Positions 1 through 7,724 of a stretch of 13,790 nt of DNA are shown piece by piece. A program made the translations under genes and the position numbers. Position 1 is the stretch's first letter; every line of letters starts with the position of its first letter. Source of the stretch: an uncultured Campylobacter sp. (GTDB taxonomy: Bacteria; Campylobacterota; Campylobacteria; Campylobacterales; Campylobacteraceae). The notes under the pieces were generated by a model. That model was not told the DNA's origin. It saw only the letters and a program-made list of their open reading frames with translations, and did no database searches. The DNA is taken from the NCBI RefSeq assembly GCF_938017775.1, contig NZ_CALIIU010000066.1:1-13790 (forward strand). The letters run 5' to 3'.

Positions 1-1
1 T

Positions 2-484
2 GAAAGAATAAAAGAGAGCGAATCAAATATAAAATTTATAATTACCACTCACAACCCTTTATTTTATAATGTGATACATAATGGGCTAAGCAGGGAAAGA
101 AGGTGCAGCATGCATCTATTAAAGAAAACCGAAGATGAAATATATGTTTTAGATAAACAAAATAATGATTCGCCGTTCGCCTATCATCTTTATTTAAAGG
201 CTGAGATAGAAAAAGCCATTGAGAATAATCAAATCAAGAAGTACCATTTTAATTTTCTAAGAAATATTTTGGAAAAAACTTCTACTTTTCTTGGTTATAA
301 AAGCTGGGGCGATCTCTTGCCGGATACTCCAGGCGGAGATTCAAAACCGTATGAAACAAGACTGATTAATATTTCAAGTCATTCTAAACATTCTGCCGAA
401 GAGAGTGTTGAGCCAAACGATAACGACAAAAGAGTATTAAGATTTTTAATTCAGAAAATTAGCTCAATATACCATTTTAAATAA
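2..484 (+). CDS. AAA/ABC-type ATPase, C-terminal 160 residues (PrrC/RloC-like, AAA_13 type), partial
   Basis: The reading frame is open to the left edge, so this is the 3' end of a longer gene. The GTG at 71 and ATG at 110 lie inside it and are not real starts. Near the beginning ITTHNPLFYN is the H-loop and last strand of an ABC/SMC-like ATPase head. Counting from base 2, residues 82-98 (HFNFLRNILEKTSTFLG) and 117-130 (YETRLINISSHSKH) match my memory of conserved C-terminal blocks of ATPases linked to type I restriction loci. R87, E91 and H127 are spaced like the Arg-Glu-His catalytic triad of the tRNA anticodon nucleases PrrC and RloC. The gene ends 21 bases before hsdR and probably shares its operon; prrC also lies directly upstream of hsdR. 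It is visibly AT-richer than the core genes, which suggests transfer. The ATPase assignment is fairly safe. The nuclease activity is inference, because Walker A, Walker B and any zinc hook lie outside the window. Confidence 0.75.
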   Translation, partial: ERIKESESNIKFIITTHNPLFYNVIHNGLSRERRCSMHLLKKTEDEIYVLDKQNNDSPFAYHLYLKAEIEKAIENNQIKKYHFNFLRNILEKTSTFLGYKSWGDLLPDTPGGDSKPYETRLINISSHSKHSAEESVEPNDNDKRVLRFLIQKISSIYHFK

Positions 485-505
485 AAAAACTAACAAAGGA
501 AAAAA

Positions 506-3500
506 ATGACAGAGACCAAACCGATAGCCGAGAGTAAAAATTTTATAGTCCTGGACGAATATGAAAAGATAATCCAGCCCTCAACCTACCAAAGCGAGGC
601 GGATATGGAGCGCGAGCTGATAAGCGATCTAGTCGCGCAAGGCTACGAGTATGCAAAAGACATAAACTCTCCTGCAAAGCTACTGGAAAATTTAAAACAG
701 CGGCTAGAAAGCCTAAACGAGGTTAAATTTACGCCTTCTGAGTGGACTAGATTGCTTAGCGAGTATCTTGACGCGCCAAACGATGGAGTGAATGAAAAGA
801 CTCGCAAAATCCAAGACAATCACATTTATGATTTTGTTTTTGATGATGGGCATATACAAAATATATATTTACTGGACAAGAAAAATATCGCGCGAAATAG
901 CGTGCAGGTTATTAATCAATTTGAGCAGACGGGCGCGCACGCAAATAGATACGACATTACTATCCTAGTAAACGGCTTGCCGCTGGTGCAAATCGAACTA
1001 AAAAAGCGCGGCGTGGCGATAAGAGAAGCATTTAATCAAATCCACCGCTATGCCAAAGAGAGCTTTAACGCGTCAAATTCGCTATTTAAATACCTGCAAA
1101 TTTTCGTTATCTCAAACGGCACGGATACGCGCTACTTTGCAAATACTACAAAGCGCGATAAAACTAGCTTCGATTTTACTATCAACTGGGCGGATTCTAA
1201 AAATTTGCCAATTAGGGACATAAAGGACTTTACTGCGACTTTTTTAGCGAAAAATACGCTTTTAAGCATACTGACAAAATATTGCGTATTTGACGCGAGT
1301 GACACCTTGTTAATCATGCGTCCATACCAGATCGCAGCGACTGAACGTATACTGTGGAAGATAAATAGCTCGCATCTTAGTAAATGCTATGCAAAGCCGG
1401 AGGGCGGCGGCTATATCTGGCATACGACAGGATCGGGCAAAACGCTAACTAGCTTTAAGGCAGCGAGGCTCGCTACTCAGCTTGATTTTATAGATAAGGT
1501 CTTTTTCGTAGTAGATCGTAAAGATCTAGACTATCAGACGATGAAAGAGTATCAAAAATTTCAAAAAGATAGCGTAAACGGCTCAAATAGCTGCGCTGAA
1601 CTAAAACGAAATACGGAAAAAGAGGACGGTAAAATAATCGTAACGACCATACAAAAGCTAAATAATCTGATGAAAAGCGAAAGCGAGCTGGCTGTATATC
1701 AAAAGGAGGTCGTTTTTATATTTGACGAGTGCCACCGCTCGCAGTTTGGCGAGGCACAGAAAAATTTAAAGAAAAAATTTAAGAGATTTTTCCAGTTCGG
1801 TTTTACGGGTACGCCGATATTTCCGCAAAATGCGCTAGGAGCGGAGACGACGCAAAGCGTATTTGGAAGCGAGCTTCACTCGTATATATTAACCGATGCC
1901 GTACGAGACGAAAAAGTGCTTAAATTTAAGGTTGATTATAACGACGTAAGACCTAAATTTAGAGAATTTGAGACCGAAAAAGATGAGCTAAAACTAAGCG
2001 CTGCGGAGAGTAAAGAGGCATTTTTGCACCCTGATCGTATAAAAGAGATTTCGCAGTATATCCTGGATCGTTTTAGGCAAAAAACGCACCGACTAAACGC
2101 AAGCGGTAAAGGCTTTAACGCTATGTTTGCAGTAAGCTCTATCGAAGCCGCGAAGCTATACTACGAGGCGTTTAAAAATTTACAAAAAGATAAAGAGCGA
2201 CCGCTAAAAGTTGCGACGATTTTTTCATTTTCGCAAAACGAGGAGCAGGGCGTTGCCGGAGAGATAGCGGACGAAAATTTTGAACCCGAGACGATGGATA
2301 TGAGCTCAAAAGAATTTTTAAATGCTGCGATAAAAGATTATAACGCCTATTTTAGGACGAATTTTAGCATCGAGGGCAGGTCGTTTCAGGACTATTACCG
2401 CGACTTGAGTGAACGCATGAAAAAGCAAGAAGTCGATTTGCTCTTGGTTGTGGGCATGTTTTTAACAGGGTTCGACGCACCTACGTTAAATACGCTATTT
2501 GTAGATAAAAATTTACGTTATCACGGGCTTATGCAGGCTTTTTCACGTACGAATAGAATCCTAGACGCCACTAAGACCTTTGGCAATATCGTGACTTTTA
2601 GAGACTTGCAGCAAGCTACGATCGATGCCATCACGCTTTTTGGTAAAAACAGTACCAAAAACGTAATTTTGGAAAAAAGCTATAAGGAATATATGCAGGG
2701 CTTTACCGATGCTGCTACCGGCGAGGCCAGACGAGGATTTCTAGAAGTTACGAGCGAGCTTGAGGCGCGCTTCTCAGATCCTAACGCAATAGAAACGCAA
2801 AAGGATAAAAAGGATTTTGTTAAGCTTTTTGGCGAGTATCTTCGCGTAGAAAATGCTCTGCAAAACTATGACGAATTTGCGGCGCTGCAGGCTCTGCAAG
2901 GGGTAAATTTGAATGATGAGAATGCCGTGCGCGAATTTAAAGAAAAATTTTATCTAAGCGAAGAGGATTTGCAGGAGATGCAAAGCATAAAAGTGCCTAG
3001 CGTGCGAGCGCTCCAAGACTACCGCTCTACCTATAACGATATAAGAGACTGGCTAAGAAAAGAAAGAGCGGGCGAACGCAAAGAGACGCAAAAGATGGAC
3101 TGGGACGACGTGGTCTTTGAGATTGACCTACTCAAGTCGCAGGAGATAAATTTAGACTATATTTTGGGGTTAATATTTGAGCACAATAAAAAGATTAAAG
3201 ATAAGATCGCGCTTACCGAAGAGATCCGCAGGATCATCCGCGCCAGCCTGGAAAATCGCTCAAAAGAGGGGCTAATAGTAGATTTTATAAACGGGACTGA
3301 TTTGGACGAGTTAAAAGATAGAGCAGGCGTAGTCGAGGCATTTTTTAAATTTGCAAAAGGCGAGATGTCGCGCGAAGCAAAAGAACTGATTGGCTCGTTA
3401 AATTTAAATGAAAATGCTGCAAAAAGGTATATTAGCGCGTCGTTAAAACGCGGATATGCTAGCGAAAGCGGAACTGATTTAAACGAAATTTTACCTAAAA

Positions 3501-3601
3501 TGAGTCCTCTAAATCCAAAGTATCTAAGCGTGAAGCAAAATGTTTTTGAAAAAATCGCCTTTTTTGTGGATAAATTTAAGGAAGTCGGCATTGAGGTTTA
3601 G
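506..3601 (+). CDS. hsdR: Type I restriction enzyme, R (motor and endonuclease) subunit HsdR
   Basis: HsdR is the DNA-translocating and cleaving subunit of a type I restriction complex with HsdM and HsdS, neither of which is in the window. At 1031 residues it has the usual full length, with no frameshift. An N-terminal PD-(D/E)xK nuclease is marked by D150 and E164-L-K166. The superfamily 2 helicase motor follows: Walker A GSGKT at 309-313, the DEAD-type box DECH at 407-410, motif III FTGTP at 433-437, and the late helicase motifs GMFLTGFDAP and QAFSRTNRI at about 646-690. The rest is the C-terminal region that binds the methylase core. The ATG at 506 is chosen because AAAGGA lies five bases upstream. 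It follows the ATPase gene by 21 bases, so the two are probably cotranscribed. All catalytic residues needed for cleavage are visible, so the subunit looks functional. The gene is somewhat poorer in GC than the core genes after 4068. Confidence 0.97.
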   Translation: MTETKPIAESKNFIVLDEYEKIIQPSTYQSEADMERELISDLVAQGYEYAKDINSPAKLLENLKQRLESLNEVKFTPSEWTRLLSEYLDAPNDGVNEKTRKIQDNHIYDFVFDDGHIQNIYLLDKKNIARNSVQVINQFEQTGAHANRYDITILVNGLPLVQIELKKRGVAIREAFNQIHRYAKESFNASNSLFKYLQIFVISNGTDTRYFANTTKRDKTSFDFTINWADSKNLPIRDIKDFTATFLAKNTLLSILTKYCVFDASDTLLIMRPYQIAATERILWKINSSHLSKCYAKPEGGGYIWHTTGSGKTLTSFKAARLATQLDFIDKVFFVVDRKDLDYQTMKEYQKFQKDSVNGSNSCAELKRNTEKEDGKIIVTTIQKLNNLMKSESELAVYQKEVVFIFDECHRSQFGEAQKNLKKKFKRFFQFGFTGTPIFPQNALGAETTQSVFGSELHSYILTDAVRDEKVLKFKVDYNDVRPKFREFETEKDELKLSAAESKEAFLHPDRIKEISQYILDRFRQKTHRLNASGKGFNAMFAVSSIEAAKLYYEAFKNLQKDKERPLKVATIFSFSQNEEQGVAGEIADENFEPETMDMSSKEFLNAAIKDYNAYFRTNFSIEGRSFQDYYRDLSERMKKQEVDLLLVVGMFLTGFDAPTLNTLFVDKNLRYHGLMQAFSRTNRILDATKTFGNIVTFRDLQQATIDAITLFGKNSTKNVILEKSYKEYMQGFTDAATGEARRGFLEVTSELEARFSDPNAIETQKDKKDFVKLFGEYLRVENALQNYDEFAALQALQGVNLNDENAVREFKEKFYLSEEDLQEMQSIKVPSVRALQDYRSTYNDIRDWLRKERAGERKETQKMDWDDVVFEIDLLKSQEINLDYILGLIFEHNKKIKDKIALTEEIRRIIRASLENRSKEGLIVDFINGTDLDELKDRAGVVEAFFKFAKGEMSREAKELIGSLNLNENAAKRYISASLKRGYASESGTDLNEILPKMSPLNPKYLSVKQNVFEKIAFFVDKFKEVGIEV

Positions 3602-3695
3602 GCACGACTTAATTTGGATGTATTATTTTGTACTATATAAGCGATGCAAATAGGCGTTTTATGCGTTTAGATTATATTTTTACAGACGAAAATTA

Positions 3696-3950
3696 TTAGA
3701 AAAATTGTTGTTGAGTTAAAATATGTTGCATTGAAAACAAAGAAGTATAATTTGTGTCAATACGATGATGTAGATTCGTATAAATTTTAAAATTTAGCTC
3801 CTCGCCGCTGTTGTTATCGCTCCAAACGGCGACGAGTTTTGAGGCGGCATCGATGTGGGAGCAAAATTTGCTCGCGCCGAAGCTCGCAGCGCTTATGCCG
3901 CCATTTCTAGGATTGCTTTTAAGTTCGGTAAAATCGTTGATTACTATCAC
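3696..3950 (-). CDS. Small ORF of unknown function, possibly the truncated start of an older gene
   Basis: This 84-residue reading frame starts with GTG at 3950, with AAAGGA upstream at suitable spacing. I recognise no family. The first 56 or so residues (to about 3783) have the GC-rich codon use of the core genes, with Ala, Ser and Gly abundant. The last 28 residues are coded by AT-rich DNA and read like chance translation, rich in Asn, His, Thr and Gln. That composition break fits a core gene whose 3' part was lost when the restriction locus came in next to it. The frame could also be a real small protein, or not be translated. There is no signal peptide, membrane segment or recognisable motif. 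It reads towards hsdR, so the two genes converge. Confidence 0.35.
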   Translation of the reverse strand: MIVINDFTELKSNPRNGGISAASFGASKFCSHIDAASKLVAVWSDNNSGEELNFKIYTNLHHRIDTNYTSLFSMQHILTQQQFF

Positions 3951-3977
3951 GCAAATCCTTTAAATTTTATCAAATTT

Positions 3978-4016
3978 AACGCATGGCAGGGCGAACTGCG
4001 TGCTTGCCCTTGCGTT
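3978..4016 (-). terminator. Two-tier hairpin between the chaperone gene and the small ORF
   Basis: AACGCA at 3978-3983 pairs with TGCGTT at 4011-4016. Inside it AGGGC at 3988-3992 pairs with GCCCT at 4006-4010, with a 4-base bulge on one side and a 13-base loop. It lies about 50 bases past the stop codon of the SurA-like gene and ahead of the ORF starting at 3950. It is probably the transcription terminator of the chaperone gene. AT-rich sequence, but no long uninterrupted T run, follows the stem in that direction. Confidence 0.45.
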
Positions 4017-4067
4017 ATCGGCGTTTAAATTCTACAAAATTTAATGCGCGGCATCGGATTTTAAAAT

Positions 4068-4958
4068 TTATTGCCTTTTTTGCACTTTAACTTTTGGGGC
4101 GGTTTTTGCGCCTTGCGCTTTTGCCTGTGGGCGCTCGATGATGCGGATATTGGCGTTTGAGCGGAGTCTGTCGTTGAACTCGGCGACCGCTTTTTTGCGC
4201 TCGGAGGTTACGTAGCCCTCGATCGCCCTATCTTGCACGCTATCAAAATCAAGCGTACGAAGCCCTTTTTTGTCGTTTACGTAAAACATCTCGTAGCCGT
4301 TGCGCGTAGGGATTATCGGCGAAAATTTGCCCTGCTCGACGTTCGTGACGATGTATTTGAGCCCCTCATCCATTTGATTGGCCTTGAGGGTTCCCTTCAT
4401 CACATACACGTCGCTTGGGCGGAGCTTCGGATTTGTGCGGATCTTATCGAGCGGAGCTTGCGATTTTGCGATGTAGCGGGTTAGCGTGATGCTATCGAAG
4501 GTTGTAAATAATGAACTATTTTGGCTGTAGAATTTTTTGACATTTTCGGGGGTCGTGCGGTGCTGTATGTCTGCGAATATTGAGCCATAGAGCTTTTCTT
4601 CAAGCAGTGTACGGCGGATATTTGCTTTAAAGTCATCGTAGTTTATACCTTGCTTTTGCACGGCGGTTTTGAGTTGGTCTAAGCTAAGCTTATTTTGATC
4701 GGCGATCGCTTTGAGCCTCGCGTCGATCTCCGCGTCATTTACCGCGATGCCGCGGCGTTTAATCTCGGATTGTTGCAGCTTTTGCCCGATTAAAATTTCC
4801 ATCGCGGCTTGCGGCGAAGCGCCCGTTAGTTTTTGAACTTTGGCTAGTTCGTAGCCGGTGATCGGCTCATTATCTACCACGGCGATGACGCCGTTTACTA
4901 CTTCGGCATTTGCACAAACAGCACAGATCATTGCGGAAAAAAGCAATTTCTTTATCAT
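4068..4958 (-). CDS. SurA-like periplasmic chaperone / peptidyl-prolyl isomerase (Cj1289 type)
   Basis: This 296-residue protein begins with a clear Sec signal peptide (lysines at 3-4, hydrophobic core, cleavage expected after CANA at 18). The helical SurA N-terminal chaperone domain follows at about residues 20-150, including the typical GVIAVVDNEPIT block. A parvulin-like region at about 155-235 is degenerate, so chaperone activity is more likely than strong isomerase activity. The C-terminus is a basic Lys/Gln/Ala tail. The family escorts outer-membrane proteins through the periplasm. In C. jejuni the homologue Cj1289 lies next to gltX, as here, which supports orthology. The start is backed by AAAGG six bases upstream of the ATG and by a near-consensus promoter (5005-5033). 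It is divergent from gltX and has no partner downstream. Confidence 0.88.
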   Translation of the reverse strand: MIKKLLFSAMICAVCANAEVVNGVIAVVDNEPITGYELAKVQKLTGASPQAAMEILIGQKLQQSEIKRRGIAVNDAEIDARLKAIADQNKLSLDQLKTAVQKQGINYDDFKANIRRTLLEEKLYGSIFADIQHRTTPENVKKFYSQNSSLFTTFDSITLTRYIAKSQAPLDKIRTNPKLRPSDVYVMKGTLKANQMDEGLKYIVTNVEQGKFSPIIPTRNGYEMFYVNDKKGLRTLDFDSVQDRAIEGYVTSERKKAVAEFNDRLRSNANIRIIERPQAKAQGAKTAPKVKVQKRQ

Positions 4959-4978
4959 TTTTAACCTTTATTTAGTCT

Positions 4979-4992
4979 TTTTGCTTTATAAT
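4979..4992 (+). promoter_or_regulatory. Promoter of the gltX unit (-10 region)
   Basis: TATAAT at 4987-4992 is preceded by a T-rich stretch containing TTTTTGC, with no good -35 box. This is the usual look of Campylobacter sigma-70 promoters, which rely on a T-rich upstream region and an extended -10. Transcription would start near 5000, about 43 bases before the gltX ATG. It overlaps the initially transcribed region of the divergent gene. Confidence 0.5.
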
Positions 4993-5004
4993 TACAAGAT
5001 CGCG

Positions 5005-5033
5005 ATTATAACATTAAATGGTAATTTTTGCAA
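5005..5033 (-). promoter_or_regulatory. Sigma-70 type promoter of the SurA-like gene
   Basis: On the reverse strand TTGCAA (5033-5028) and TATAAT (5010-5005) are separated by exactly 17 bases. Transcription would start near 4998, giving a leader of about 40 bases before the ATG at 4958. The -35 box overlaps the ribosome binding site region of gltX on the other strand. Confidence 0.6.
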
Positions 5034-5042
5034 AGGAATTTT

Positions 5043-6422
5043 ATGATAGTAACTCGTTTTGCGCCGAGTCCTACGGGATATTTACATATCGGCGGACTTA
5101 GAACGGCACTTTTTAGTTATCTTTACGCTAGGGCAAACGGCGGCAAATTCCTGCTGCGTATCGAGGATACTGATCTGAAGCGCAATTCGCAGGAGGCCGC
5201 GCAGGCGATCGAGGAAGCCTTTAAGTGGTGTGATCTGGACTATGATGGGCAGATCGTGTATCAAAGCTCGCGCTTTGATCTTTACAAACAATACGTCCAA
5301 AAGCTGCTAGATGAGGGCAAGGCATACAAATGTTATATGAGTAAGGACGAGCTGGATGAGCTGCGCGCGCAGCAGGAAGCTCGCAAAGAGCGCCCGCGCT
5401 ACGATAATCGCTATCGCGACTTTACCGGCACGCCGCCTGCTGGGATCGAGCCTGTAGTGCGTATAAAAGCCCCGCTTAGCGGCATGATAGAATTTAACGA
5501 CGGCATCAAGGGCGAGATAAAATTTAATGCCGCCGATATTTTGGACGATTTCATCATCGCGCGCTCCGACGGCACGCCTACGTATAACTTCACGGTCGTG
5601 ATAGACGACGCGCTGATGGGCGTCACAGACGTGATCCGCGGCGACGATCATCTAAGCAACACCCCGAAGCAGATCGTGCTGTATAATGCGCTAGGCTTTA
5701 AAATCCCGAAATTTTACCACGTCGCGATGATCAACGGCACCGACGGCAGCAAGCTAAGCAAACGCCACGGCGCTACCGACGTGATGGAGTACAAACGCAT
5801 GGGCTATCTGCCGCAGGCTCTGCTAAATTTTTTAGTGCGCCTGGGCTGGAGCCACGGGGATGATGAAATTTTTAGCATGGAGGAGATGAAGCGATACTTC
5901 GATCCTAACCATATTAGCAAGAGCGCTAGCACCTTCAATCAAACCAAGCTCGAGTGGCTAAATGCGCATTATATTAAAAACTCGAGCGATGATGAGCTTG
6001 CCATGCAGCTTGTGGAATTCGGCGTCGATATACGCTCGCATGCGAAAAAACATCTCATCGCCCAGCAGTACAAACAGCGCGCAAAGACGCTAGTGGAGAT
6101 GGCCGAGGGCATTAAAATTCTTCTAAACCGCCCGAGCTGCTATGACGAGAAGGCGTATAAGAAATTTGTAACCGAAAGTTCGCTAAGCTTACTCGCAAAA
6201 TTTTCGGATACTCTAAGCGCAAATTTAAATGCAAAGGAGTGCGAGGAAAGGACGATGGGGTTTTTGGACGCAAACGGCGCCAAGCTAAAAGACCTGGCTC
6301 AGCCGCTGCGCGTTGCGATCACTGGGGGAAGCGTAAGTCCGTCGATTTTTGAAATTTGTGAAATTTTAGGAAGCGACGAAGTTAAAACAAGAATTTCAAA
6401 TTTAATCAAAAAAGGATTATAA
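5043..6422 (+). CDS. gltX: Glutamate-tRNA ligase (GluRS)
   Basis: The enzyme charges tRNA with glutamate in the cytoplasm. It has 459 residues from the ATG at 5043, which follows AAAGGA at 5032-5037; an in-frame TTG at 5028 overlaps that binding site and is not the start. The class I signature of GluRS is complete: the HIGH-type motif HIGG at 15-18, the GDDHLSNTPKQ block at about 200, and the KMSKS-type motif KLSKR at 237-241. The C-terminal third is the helical anticodon-binding domain. Campylobacter and Helicobacter often carry two GluRS genes, one of which mischarges tRNA-Gln for correction by GatCAB. The length and the neighbourhood fit the copy beside the malic enzyme in C. jejuni, but tRNA preference cannot be read here. 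The malic enzyme start follows after one base, so translation is probably coupled. Confidence 0.96.
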   Translation: MIVTRFAPSPTGYLHIGGLRTALFSYLYARANGGKFLLRIEDTDLKRNSQEAAQAIEEAFKWCDLDYDGQIVYQSSRFDLYKQYVQKLLDEGKAYKCYMSKDELDELRAQQEARKERPRYDNRYRDFTGTPPAGIEPVVRIKAPLSGMIEFNDGIKGEIKFNAADILDDFIIARSDGTPTYNFTVVIDDALMGVTDVIRGDDHLSNTPKQIVLYNALGFKIPKFYHVAMINGTDGSKLSKRHGATDVMEYKRMGYLPQALLNFLVRLGWSHGDDEIFSMEEMKRYFDPNHISKSASTFNQTKLEWLNAHYIKNSSDDELAMQLVEFGVDIRSHAKKHLIAQQYKQRAKTLVEMAEGIKILLNRPSCYDEKAYKKFVTESSLSLLAKFSDTLSANLNAKECEERTMGFLDANGAKLKDLAQPLRVAITGGSVSPSIFEICEILGSDEVKTRISNLIKKGL

Positions 6423-6423
6423 A

Positions 6424-7680
6424 ATGGCTAAAGTAAACGTTGAAGCGGCTTTGAAGTACCACATAGGCGGTAAAATCGGAACGAATGTAAAAACCCCGTG
6501 CGCTACTGCGGAGGATTTGGCGCTTGCATATACGCCAGGCGTCGCGGAGCCTTGCAAGGTGATCGAAGGTGATCACGAGGCTGCGTTTAAATACACGAAT
6601 AAAGCCAATCTCGTAGCCGTCATCACTAACGGCACGGCGGTTTTGGGGCTTGGTGATATCGGCGCAATCGCCGGAAAGCCCGTAATGGAAGGCAAGGCGG
6701 TTTTGTTCAAAAAATTCGGCGGCGTCGATGCGTTTGACATCGAGATCGACGAAAAAGATCCTAAAAAGATAATTGAAATTTGCAAAGCGCTTGCGCCTAC
6801 GTTCGGCGGTATAAATTTAGAGGATATCAAAGCTCCCGAGTGCTTCGAGATCGAGCGCGAGCTGCAAAAAGCCGTCGATATCCCCATCATGCACGACGAT
6901 CAGCACGGCACCGCGATGATTACGGGCGCAGGGCTAATCAATGCAGCCCTCATCAGCGGCAAAAAGATCGAGGATATGAAGATCGTAGTCAGCGGCTCGG
7001 GCGCTGCAGGCATAGCGTGTGCGAAGATGTATCGTAATTTAGGCGCTAAACATATCATAATGCTCGATTCCAAAGGGGTGATCCACAAGGGCCGCACCGA
7101 TCTTACCGAGCAAAAGAAAGAATTTGCCCTAGACACCGCAGATCGCACGCTAGAGGACGCGATGAAGGGCGCGGATATGTTTTTGGGCCTTAGCAAGCCG
7201 GGCGTTTTAACCAAAGAGATGGTAAAGACTATGGCGCCACATCCAATCATTTTTGCGCTTGCAAATCCGGTGCCGGAAATCTATCCAAGCGAGGTCGAGG
7301 AAATACGAAACGACGCGATCGTAGGCACGGGCAGAAGCGACTTTGCAAATCAGATCAATAACGTTTTGGGCTTTCCGTATATCTTCCGCGGCGCGCTTGA
7401 CGTAAGAGCCAAAAAGATCACCGAAAATATGAAAATTGCTGCCGCTCGCGCGATGGCAGATCTTGCTCGCGAAGAGGTTCCTGCGGAAATCCGCAAGATG
7501 CTGGGCAAGGATAGCTTAAAATTCGGTAAAGACTACGTGATCCCAAATCCTTTCGATCCGCGCGTATTTGCCGTGATATCGACGGCCGTCGCAAAAGCTG
7601 CGGTGGATGACGGCGTCGCTCGCGTCAAAGACTTCGACGCTGCAGCTTATAAAAAGAGCCTAGAAGCTAAAAAGCTATGA
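6424..7680 (+). CDS. Malic enzyme (malate oxidoreductase, decarboxylating)
   Basis: It converts malate to pyruvate and CO2 with reduction of NAD(P), linking the citric acid cycle to pyruvate and NADPH supply. The 418 residues cover the two malic enzyme domains only; the phosphotransacetylase-like C-terminus of E. coli MaeB is absent. Visible active-site elements are Y36 in AYTPGVAEP, K91 in VMEGKAVLF, the metal ligands E133-D134 and D159 in MHDDQHGTA, and the nucleotide-binding loop SGSGAAG at 190-196. FALANPVPEI and GRSDFANQINN are the conserved late blocks. Cofactor choice (NAD or NADP) is not certain. AAAGGA in the last codons of gltX serves as ribosome binding site, one base separates the two genes, and the pairing is the same in C. 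jejuni. It belongs to the gltX transcript. Confidence 0.94.
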   Translation: MAKVNVEAALKYHIGGKIGTNVKTPCATAEDLALAYTPGVAEPCKVIEGDHEAAFKYTNKANLVAVITNGTAVLGLGDIGAIAGKPVMEGKAVLFKKFGGVDAFDIEIDEKDPKKIIEICKALAPTFGGINLEDIKAPECFEIERELQKAVDIPIMHDDQHGTAMITGAGLINAALISGKKIEDMKIVVSGSGAAGIACAKMYRNLGAKHIIMLDSKGVIHKGRTDLTEQKKEFALDTADRTLEDAMKGADMFLGLSKPGVLTKEMVKTMAPHPIIFALANPVPEIYPSEVEEIRNDAIVGTGRSDFANQINNVLGFPYIFRGALDVRAKKITENMKIAAARAMADLAREEVPAEIRKMLGKDSLKFGKDYVIPNPFDPRVFAVISTAVAKAAVDDGVARVKDFDAAAYKKSLEAKKL

Positions 7681-7724
7681 TTCCTTGCTCCTGCGCGAGG
7701 CGAGATTAAATTTAAGAGGCGTAA

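Noticed and set aside
71..484. A complete 137-residue gene starting at GTG 71
   Set aside because: The frame is open back to base 2 and the upstream residues complete an ABC H-loop motif (ITTHNP), so 71 is an internal codon of a partial gene.
1..3601. Phase-variable homopolymer tract in the restriction locus
   Set aside because: Campylobacter often uses long G or C runs for switching, but none of eight or more is present here.
3602..3720. Short plus-strand frames after hsdR
   Set aside because: They are 11-12 codons long, lack binding sites and show no conserved motif.
5028..5042. TTG at 5028 as start of gltX
   Set aside because: It overlaps the AAAGGA ribosome binding site used by the ATG at 5043, and GluRS proteins begin just before the RFAPSPTG motif.
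5307..5651. A 114-residue reverse-strand frame inside gltX
   Set aside because: No binding site or protein-like motif; explained by the codon pattern of gltX.
7681..7724. Terminator between the malic enzyme and pncB
   Set aside because: Only weak three-base pairings around GCGCG are possible, with no T run.
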